A stretch of DNA of 13,732 nucleotides from Mollicutes bacterium. Lineage in GTDB: Bacteria > Bacillota_I > Bacilli_A > Izemoplasmatales > Izemoplasmataceae. The stretch is from contig PUKL01000048.1 in NCBI GenBank assembly GCA_003552275.1, positions 1 through 13,732 on the forward strand. The letters run 5' to 3'. A model generated the notes under the pieces. It saw nothing but the letters and a program-made list of their open reading frames with translations, did no database searches and was not told where the DNA came from. Shown piece by piece: positions 10,101 to 13,732 of the stretch (positions are counted from its first letter, which is position 1; each line of letters starts with the position of its first letter). A program made the position numbers and the translations under genes.

Positions 10101-11937
10101 AGACCGTGAGATCATCATTGTCATAATCTCCGTGGGCGTTTATTTCATATTCCTCGAGGTTCTCGACGTAGACGACCACGTCGAAACTATCCCCATCTTC
10201 GATTCCAAGAGGTTGGTCTTCCACCAACACTGGTTCGACTGCGAAGTCGAGCGTAAAGTCCTGTTCGACGAAATCGTCTTCGACGACCGTAACGGTCTCA
10301 GTACTCGGTTGGTGAGCAAACGCATTAGCTTCAACATCATACTCACCGGGACCGAGGTTGAGTTCGTATTCGCCGGAGCTATCAGTTTCAACGGGGAATC
10401 CCTCAAACGAGACGGTTGCACCCGAAATTGGCGCACCGTCGACGTTTTCAACAGTACCATTAACGCCGCTGTCAATGGCGCTTTGCTCTGTGGCAGCGAA
10501 AGCATCGATGATACCGTAGCCATAGCGTGAGTCCTGTCCTTCCTCTTCACCATCGGGCTTCCAAGCATGGACTTCAAACGCGTCTTTCATTTCATCTGGC
10601 GTAAGCTGTCCCCCACTGGCCGACAACATCAGCGCAGCGACACCAGAAACGTGCGGTGCAGCCATGGACGTACCGTCGGCATACCCGTAGATAGCCTCAG
10701 GGTTATCTTCGATTTCCCCTTCCGGAACGGCACTCATTACCTGAACACCTGGTGCGGATACATCTGGTACAATGTATTCATCAGGCCACTCATCTGGAGC
10801 GTCACTCCCCCAGACTTCCTCGGTATCAATGGTTTCTCCGCCAGAGAAATCTGCAATCTGCTCGGCTTCGTCTGAAGCGCCGATCGATAGCGTTTCGTAG
10901 GTGTTACCAGGTGAGCCTGTTACACCAGGTCCACTGTTACCAGCAGAGCTAATTACCAGCGAACCAGCGTCTTCTGCGTTACGTACAGGTTCAATAAGCT
11001 CAGGATGGTACCCGTCGGCACCAAGGCTCATACTGATGACGTCAGCATCCTCTTCAACGGCCCACTCCATGCCACCAACAATCTGTGCAAAACTGCCGCT
11101 TCCACCGGGAAGAACAAGTCCATGCATCATGTTGGCTTCTGGTGCAACCCCAATTGCGGTTCCACTTTCATTACCACCAGCAACGGTTCCTGCTACGTGG
11201 GTTCCGTGGAAGCCTGTGTCGTGAGGTTGACTTCCTGAGATTTTTTCGCCACCACCGTCAAGTTCTGCCCATCCACCTGGATAGGTGTCGTCACTTGGGT
11301 TTTCCGTGTAGAGATCAATGTCTGGATGATCGATATCCACCCCTGTGTCGAGAACAGCGATCTTCGCACCTTCACCCTGAGTATCGAACTCATCCCAGAC
11401 CTGCGTCGTGTTAATCTGATCAAGACCATAGGTAACGTTTTGATCTGTTTGACCAGTAACTTCCATAGATTCTGGCTCAGGGACCTCTACCTCAAAGTTT
11501 TCATGGACTTCTGTGACACCATGAAGACTCGCAATGTCCTCAACATCCACATTCCCTGTATCCAGTGAAAGGACAGCAGCATTAGCAAGCCAGAATTGAT
11601 TTTCGACATCAACCCCCTCTGTTTGCTCAGCAAAGGTAACGACGTTTTGCTGGCTGGCCTCAGAATGGACTTGTAACGCTTCTTTAAGATCACTGTCCGA
11701 TGCGGCTTCAATTGGACCGACCGAATCAAATCGAACCACGACCTCTATGAGTTCGCCGTCCTCAATCTCTTCATCCACCGTAATATCTGCAAGATCTGCA
11801 TCAGCGTCCTGCAGCGCATCAAAATCTTCACTACTGACTTCTGAAGCGGCCGCCAAAGGCGCCAATACAGAAGTAATCATAACCACCGCAAGTACTATTG
11901 CAAGTACCTGCACCCGTTTTCTCCTTCTTCTTGTCAT
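2293..11937 (-). CDS. Giant secreted subtilisin-like (S8) protease/adhesin with beta-helix and nine CARDB domains
   Basis: A 3,214-residue exported protein. Residues 1-32 are a signal peptide with an Arg-rich start. About 62-153 resembles an I9-type propeptide. The S8 domain (about 165-485) has an intact triad: Asp197 (VLDTG), His244 (HGTHVAG), Ser424 (GTSMAAPH), with oxyanion Asn334 (SAGNSG), so proteolysis is expected. Then: a carboxypeptidase-regulatory-like domain (490-565); a linker; a GATase1/ThuA-like segment (about 665-900); an acidic linker; a pectin-lyase-type beta-helix (about 1018-1500) with a pentapeptide-like insert; a haloarchaeal surface-protein domain (about 1505-1695; GWNFVTAP, FEGYFVF); and from 1702 nine CARDB domains interleaved with four copies of an unrecognised acidic domain. 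No PGF-CTERM or C-terminal transmembrane segment is visible. The start follows from the signal peptide and a TATA box 23 nt upstream without a Shine-Dalgarno site, suggesting a leaderless mRNA. Substrate unknown; a role in surface adhesion or processing is inferred. Confidence 0.95.
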   Translation of the reverse strand: MTRRRRKRVQVLAIVLAVVMITSVLAPLAAASEVSSEDFDALQDADADLADITVDEEIEDGELIEVVVRFDSVGPIEAASDSDLKEALQVHSEASQQNVVTFAEQTEGVDVENQFWLANAAVLSLDTGNVDVEDIASLHGVTEVHENFEVEVPEPESMEVTGQTDQNVTYGLDQINTTQVWDEFDTQGEGAKIAVLDTGVDIDHPDIDLYTENPSDDTYPGGWAELDGGGEKISGSQPHDTGFHGTHVAGTVAGGNESGTAIGVAPEANMMHGLVLPGGSGSFAQIVGGMEWAVEEDADVISMSLGADGYHPELIEPVRNAEDAGSLVISSAGNSGPGVTGSPGNTYETLSIGASDEAEQIADFSGGETIDTEEVWGSDAPDEWPDEYIVPDVSAPGVQVMSAVPEGEIEDNPEAIYGYADGTSMAAPHVSGVAALMLSASGGQLTPDEMKDAFEVHAWKPDGEEEGQDSRYGYGIIDAFAATEQSAIDSGVNGTVENVDGAPISGATVSFEGFPVETDSSGEYELNLGPGEYDVEANAFAHQPSTETVTVVEDDFVEQDFTLDFAVEPVLVEDQPLGIEDGDSFDVVVYVENLEEYEINAHGDYDNDDLTVFFEGDEIDLDEPETFDEPISDEIVITVEAAEETSGEVSLTHTFSGFGVTETVETGPTGIFDETVEVGVVDRASSTFGDSLATQLQQTAPWFDIETVDDTELEDAVNADAYDVYVVQHFGDADVEWFIEETESPDTGVVLLDQFSDESNAINQYASETGNPNAVTNASGSTQAPTVGYMLEDDDHPFFEGVDESDGFVELYTGPAVLLQGAYHASMEGFSSGDYGNTVTASTGVTGPEGGGTTGTGLAEDQFTRTVWAPSLGQGSYAAVGDTFEPEAYEILTNIVEYVSDEPVIEPTSPQDDRISPGEETSVTVDTPDLESITVSLTEDTILDEDNLSLNINGETVDLGETLETTDEELTITATLDENVTGQFSLEHTVVTKSHYEDEDTTETVFFTGPTSVYDSPVSVPDDIDSIQDALDLAVDGEDIIIDNGTYEEDAGIEGGEGPLNVGGPILWVENDGITLRAAEDADPKLLYGGNASTVQGGIEVTGNDVHIDGLTVNLKDGEADQGTHGVETRVYEGTPTKNLTVTDLTHAGNRGMLIRDGSTNITLDGYTGIDSNGIAGSSSVMVGDSEAEIEDSDAFDPEIHDFGDLDVSDVDFEELAAYGLDFNDVDVTGLDTDSMSQENLTVEALSAENVGLEELTAEEIAEIEGIDIDDLESEILPEPDPTLYTENIEIVNSVLEEPSGTNAHGIVLRDVSDVTVDNVEAAHEDLRRSIFFQSSDVEQPVENISISNVVAQSRTNSDSTVRLRSASASLEKVEIQDGTIGVRQDENTQAPLNEQISVHNSTIDVTDEAFFIKHDTEFEANLNDISGEVGAHFQGEIDPADITVRYNDLSGTDVVGALEGETTDGQPIDTRLNYLGSAEESADGSIAVSPALPEPPGDEMPDVGDIDSPTITLDMEAGGTYAVGIPGPTSSTVGDVFDSDVNGVVYGFDADSQSWTLLTGEDSLETLQALMVVPDEDTVVSLQFDSGDAPPAPGQTGLTEGWNFVTAPVYGDVNEAFGYATSDVSIISHTYDRPGGQLVGEGALDGTLTQHDEAEVSPFEGYFVFSDASGTLPSHLSSDPDLFQLYEQLQAGYEAEPVASFDISSLVPEEATIEQGEEIDVSALVENVGDDAGTQTIELRINEDVYSSQLVMLDEDESAIVEFEDVSTSSFDEGEYEHGIYTQDDALTGTLTVEEPPEPPHFAVSDLEPETATVDRGDTLDVAATVTNEGDDDGSQTIEFQLGGNTLSSTTVSLEGGESETVTFDGIAANLEAGTYVHGVYSDDDNAVGSIEIEDDEEEPATLTVSDLDPDEATIEQGDEIDVSATVTNAGDELTIQTVEFQVDGDVIADTSVTLDGGASESVEFEDVDTSDLDPGTHEHGVFTDSDEATGTLTVEEPPEPAFFEVTDLDPESETITRGDEIDVTANLTNTGEQSDDQTVELHVDGDVIEETSVSLDADATDTVAFENVNTSGLETGTLDHGIYSDDDEATGTLTVTVDPDDAETHVDAEPDAVTFDSTHTWEFEYLGLDGEAIDSWIVDYSDTGTDISDSSISEIDFTITYEGEDENIQVTSGDINEPDVREFAPLGIGYGGEEPDGLATLEMPDIVNPEDVDEFDANVTFVGTGGTEETYNATFDTTEIEPPNFEVAELDTPTAVDEDEPFDVESVIENVGDLEDTQNIEYRIVEDGEDIEDVDATFSETITLDLGETESVDFTDIVAFDEGLDAGEYEHGIFTNNDSVTTDFEVESVDGFSVSPLEFEAPNEAVANQPFDVSTTVTNFDDEERTEDVEFRIGEDADSLETVETETITLEASETTAVAFEDIVVEDEYIEEGDYVHGIFTDSDDLSADIEIYPAVDVTLEVDPDETGENATHAWEIEDVDFGEDIDYVTIDYTDTGVTFDETDNDDVTIELTNEGDDDPSVIGLSGNNEYGGEVVDLGFGIFDDSSSTGAANVTVDDLENNAPPGEHDATLVFVGNDGTALSYTESFELEGDEPAFFEVEDLDPEEATVNEGDEIDVSTSVTNTGELTGEDTVELRVDGDTVANQTIELDEGESETVEFDGVETSDLETGTYDHGVYSTDSEATGTLTVQTDPDETEADLVIAPDTRTYESDHTWEMENLDLEGEEIEQVTADYTGTGTDVGNSPGFQIDLTITYEGGETSVDLSSTDGDGEEIRELQPTSFGYDGESPDGPATLDFPETINPEDADEYNASTTIRGDGGTERTFNVTFDVSEIEPASFNVSSLDVPETVDENEPFDVESVIENVGDFEDTQDIEYRIVEDSDDIDDAEATFSEELTLDLIESESVDFTDIVAYEEDLEAGTYEHGIFTDNDSATTDLDIEAVDGFSVSPVQFEAPTETVANQPFDVSTTVTNFDDEERTENVEFRIGEDADSLETVETEATTLEAGETTTVTFDDIIVEDEDIEEGEYVQGIFSNSDEQTADIEIFHAVDVTFEVDPDEAGENATHSWEIEDVDFGEDIDYITADYTDTGVVFDGIDNDEVTVELTNDGDDEPGAVSLAGNNEYEGAVIDIGLSPINNDRSSTGAANVTFEDLENPEEATNTELRLAFVGTGGTTLTYTATFETSDTGDTSVSVIDVEAQQTDSAGIVGV
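4141..5925 (-). repeat. First copy of the 595-codon duplication (CARDB-A-CARDB-CARDB-B)
   Basis: The unit consists of CARDB4 (101 residues), domain A1 (141), CARDB5 (107), CARDB6 (104) and domain B1 (142), together 595 codons. Its landmarks are 5925, 5577, 5199, 4878 and 4566. Similarity to the second copy is strongest in CARDB6/CARDB9, where runs such as FDVSTTVTNFDDEERTE are identical and the DNA is close to identical. Domains A and B resemble each other (HTWE or HAWE, then DYTDTG). Confidence 0.9.
5926..6834 (-). repeat. Tandem array of three 101-codon CARDB repeats in exact 303-bp register
   Basis: CARDB1, 2 and 3 of the giant protein begin at 6834, 6531 and 6228. CARDB4, the head of the larger duplicated unit, begins at 5925. 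All three steps are 303 bp. Each repeat carries the pattern (F/L)xVSxLxPExATIxxGDEIDV, then N(T/V/E/A)GD, QT(I/V)E, and closes with HG(V/I)(Y/F)(S/T)(D)xDxAxGTLTV. Exact spacing argues for expansion by unequal recombination within the gene. Confidence 0.9.
8113..8322 (-). repeat. Pentapeptide-like repeat insert within the beta-helix domain
   Basis: Residues 1206-1275 of the giant protein divide into pentads starting with an aliphatic residue: LDVSD, VDFEE, LAAYG, LDFND, VDVTG, LDTDS, MSQEN, LTVEA, LSAEN, VGLEE, LTAEE, IAEIE, then a less regular GIDID and DLESE. The pattern resembles A(D/N)Lxx pentapeptide repeats but with Leu/Val at the position usually held by a small residue. Sequence of pectin-lyase type lies on both sides (NITLDGYTGIDSNGIAGSSS before; NIEIVNSVLEEPSGTNAHGI after). 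Confidence 0.55.
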
Positions 11938-11947
11938 TTTCTATTAA

Positions 11948-11969
11948 CACTAGTAATTATATACCAGTG
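11948..11969 (-). promoter_or_regulatory. TATA box of the giant protease gene inside an inverted repeat
   Basis: On the minus strand CACTGGTA (11969-11962), TATAAT (11961-11956) and TACTAGTG (11955-11948) form 8-bp arms with one mismatch around the TATA core. The element GGTATATAAT runs from 11965 to 11956. Its centre is about 23 nt from the ATG at 11937, so the transcript should start at or very near the start codon; no Shine-Dalgarno sequence lies between. A regulator bound to the repeat would block TBP. Regulation is inferred. Confidence 0.55.
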
Positions 11970-12401
11970 AATGATGATTCGCAGGAACAGAACTATAATA
12001 AATGTTATTATTAGTTTGTTGCCGATGGGACACCTCATAATTATAAGAAAGTAGCATATCGGCCAATTAGTAATGGTTTTGTATCTTTAGCCGCCAAATA
12101 AGACAGGAATTGAATATTCCGCCCGATTATTCCCCAGTCTTTAAACTAAGAACTGATTTGTAAGGAGTGAGAAGGAGAATAGAAATGCCGGCAAAAGAAG
12201 GTATCAATCAATACCACCGACATTAGATAAATAGATGTGTTAAATATATTGTTAGGAGAATAATCAGTTTAAGGATCTATCAAATTTTCGGCCATTATTT
12301 CGGTTGGTCCGGTCTGGTTACGACGAAATAGTACCTGGCAAAGCTCAGCTGTAACCGACGATGGTCTATTAAATCGGCTACAAGAAAGACCCTTTCCCAC
12401 C

Positions 12402-12428
12402 GGTCTCAAGCATTCAACCGTGGAGACC
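12402..12428 (-). terminator. Possible 3'-end hairpin after the TPR gene
   Basis: GGTCTC (12428-12423) and GAGACC (12407-12402) can pair across a 15-nt loop, 25 nt after the TPR stop codon. A pyrimidine-rich TCTTTCTT follows at 12389-12382. The stem is short and archaeal terminators often lack hairpins, so this is a weak call. Confidence 0.25.
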
Positions 12429-12452
12429 CTAAATCCGTCCGTCAGTCATCCC

Positions 12453-13732
12453 TCACCAATTCCCATATCGTTCGAGCACTTCCTCTGGGGCGTCCGAGAA
12501 AACGCTCGGATCGATATCTAGCACTCGAGCGGTCGGTTCGGATCCGATCGCTACCGCGAGTAATTCGAGTGTCTCAGCAATATCGTGGTAGGCAGGGAGG
12601 TGCTCAAATAACTCGAGGGCACTTTGCAAGTGCTCAATGGCCTGGTCAGTGTCACCCATGGCGATGGCAATGCGTCCACGAAGTCGTTCACTCTGGGCAC
12701 GGAGGTGTGGTTCCGGCAGAGTGGTAGCTTCCTCATGGACTGCCAAGACGAGTTCTTCGGCTCGATCTAGCTCATTTTCCTCGCAGGCGAGTCGAGCCTG
12801 CGTCAGTTGCAGACGAGTTGCGACCGTACTCTCTTCCCCGAACGAGCATTCGATTCCCTGTGAAATCTGGGCGGCGGCCAGGTCGCTGTCGCCAGACTCG
12901 AGGGCTACTTCTGTGAGTCCGTTGTGTGCCAGTGCTTGTTGGCTCGTCTCGCCAGCTACTGTGGTGACCTCGAGGGCCCGTTCGAAATGGGCCCGAGCCT
13001 GATCTAAATCGCCGCATTGGAAGGTGGCGACGCCGAGAATGTTACGGGTGGTCCCAAGTTCTGCCTGACCGTCGAATCGTTCTTTTTGCTCGAGGCTTTG
13101 TTCGAGCACCGCCGTTGCCCGGTCGAGTTCGCCCCGTCGAACGAGCACTTCGCCGAGGTTGGTCAGCGTGCGAGCAACACCACGGGTATCACCGACGTTT
13201 TTCTTTCGTTCGAGGCTCGCTTCGAAGGACGCCACAGCGCGTTCGTAGTCCCCCTTCCGCTTGGAGACGAGCCCGAGGTTGTTCAACGCTCGAGCCTCGT
13301 CGTGTTCGTCGCCCAACTTCGCACTGTAGTCACGCCACTGCTCGAAGAGGTCGGTTGCCCGGGCGTATTCACCCTGGCGCATGAGGTTCAACCCGAGCGC
13401 ACCAAGCACTTTGACCTCGGTGTGTCTGTCCCCGACCGCTCGAAGGAGTTCGAGGCTCCGCTCGAAGTGTTCGGCCGCTGTGGTGAACTGCCCCTGGCGC
13501 TTGGCTAAGATGCCGAGATTGTACTGGGTTTTCCCCTCGCCGTGTCTGTCGCCCACCAACTGTCGAAGCTCGAGCACCTGTTCGTATCGGGCCACTGCCT
13601 CCTCGTTGTCCCCCTCGACCCAGGGGACCGTGCCGTAGGCGTTGAGGATCTCCGTTTCGGTCCGTATATCCCCAACGGTCCTGATCAGCTCGAGGCTCCG
13701 CTCGAAGTGTGCTCGAGCACGTGTTGGCTCAC
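12453..13732 (-). CDS. Tetratricopeptide-repeat protein (5' end beyond the window)
   Basis: The frame is open from the right edge to the TGA at 12455-12453, giving 425 visible residues and no true start; a GTG at 13595 (ARYEQVLEL) lies inside the repeat array and should not be taken as the start. At least eight TPR-like units recur every 40 residues, with the pattern A..xFERSLEL...VGD.R.E...L..LG....+.G, for example AAEHFERSLELLRAVGDRH and AVASFEASLERKKNVGDTR. Such alpha-solenoids bind protein partners. The C-terminal 60 residues are less regular and end ERYGNW. In related multi-domain proteins such repeats may follow an ATPase or other effector domain, which here would lie outside the window. 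No link to the protease gene is evident, and a 515-bp gap separates them. Confidence 0.9.
   Translation of the reverse strand, partial: EPTRARAHFERSLELIRTVGDIRTETEILNAYGTVPWVEGDNEEAVARYEQVLELRQLVGDRHGEGKTQYNLGILAKRQGQFTTAAEHFERSLELLRAVGDRHTEVKVLGALGLNLMRQGEYARATDLFEQWRDYSAKLGDEHDEARALNNLGLVSKRKGDYERAVASFEASLERKKNVGDTRGVARTLTNLGEVLVRRGELDRATAVLEQSLEQKERFDGQAELGTTRNILGVATFQCGDLDQARAHFERALEVTTVAGETSQQALAHNGLTEVALESGDSDLAAAQISQGIECSFGEESTVATRLQLTQARLACEENELDRAEELVLAVHEEATTLPEPHLRAQSERLRGRIAIAMGDTDQAIEHLQSALELFEHLPAYHDIAETLELLAVAIGSEPTARVLDIDPSVFSDAPEEVLERYGNW

Larger units (their letters stand above)
11938..12452. other. AT-rich 515-bp intergenic region
   Basis: This gap between the TPR gene and the giant protease gene is visibly richer in A and T than the genes on either side, with runs such as TTAAATATATTG. 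Frames within it are short and unlike haloarchaeal protein; the clearest plus-strand one is 13 codons from ATG at 12185. I see no tRNA, CRISPR or insertion-sequence ends. It contains the protease promoter at its left end, a weak hairpin near the TPR stop, and two widely spaced 6-bp inverted repeats (12021-12063, 12316-12356) that may be chance. The stretch 12064-12310 holds nothing I can name. Confidence 0.6.

Noticed and set aside
12021..12063. Inverted repeat GCCGAT...ATCGGC in the AT-rich gap, considered as a mobile-element end or operator.
   Set aside because: Six-bp arms with a 31-nt spacer are expected by chance in 500 bp, and no target-site duplication or transposase is present.
12185..12226. 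A short plus-strand frame (MPAKEGINQYHRH) preceded by purine-rich GGAGTGAGAAGGAGA.
   Set aside because: Only 13 codons, no similarity I recognise, and the purine-rich tract is not the haloarchaeal GGAGGTGA consensus.
13593..13595. GTG at 13595 as the start of the TPR gene.
   Set aside because: The frame continues upstream to the window edge with clear TPR sequence (HFERSLELIRTVGD), so this GTG encodes an internal valine.

Overview
The window looks like chromosomal or megaplasmid DNA from a halophilic archaeon (class Halobacteria). The secreted proteins are extremely rich in Asp and Glu. One ends in a PGF-CTERM sorting signal. Promoters are TATA-type, and one start codon lies about 23 nt from its TATA box, as in leaderless haloarchaeal genes. 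All four genes read on the minus strand, so transcription runs from right to left.

From right to left: (1) a tetratricopeptide-repeat (TPR) protein whose N-terminus lies beyond the right edge (12453-13732); (2) a 515-bp AT-rich gap ending at the promoter of the next gene; (3) a giant 3,214-residue secreted subtilisin-like protein (2293-11937), with signal peptide, propeptide, intact S8 catalytic domain, carboxypeptidase-regulatory-like domain, a GATase1/ThuA-like segment, a pectin-lyase-type beta-helix carrying a pentapeptide-like insert, a haloarchaeal surface-protein domain, and a long tail of nine CARDB domains plus four copies of an unrecognised acidic domain; (4) a 161-bp gap with a promoter and Shine-Dalgarno site; (5) a 481-residue CARDB protein with a PGF-CTERM anchor (686-2131); (6) a 144-bp promoter region with an 11-bp perfect inverted repeat; (7) an HdeD/DUF308-type membrane protein that runs off the left edge (1-541).

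The likely functional unit is the giant protease/adhesin with the anchored CARDB protein. The giant protein has no visible C-terminal anchor, while its neighbour has one and shares CARDB domains. The tail of the giant protein arose by at least two levels of repetition: a 303-bp (101-codon) CARDB tandem, and an in-frame 1,785-bp (595-codon) duplication that is in exact register at five landmarks I measured. The flanking TPR and HdeD genes look like ordinary haloarchaeal genes with no evident functional link to the pair.
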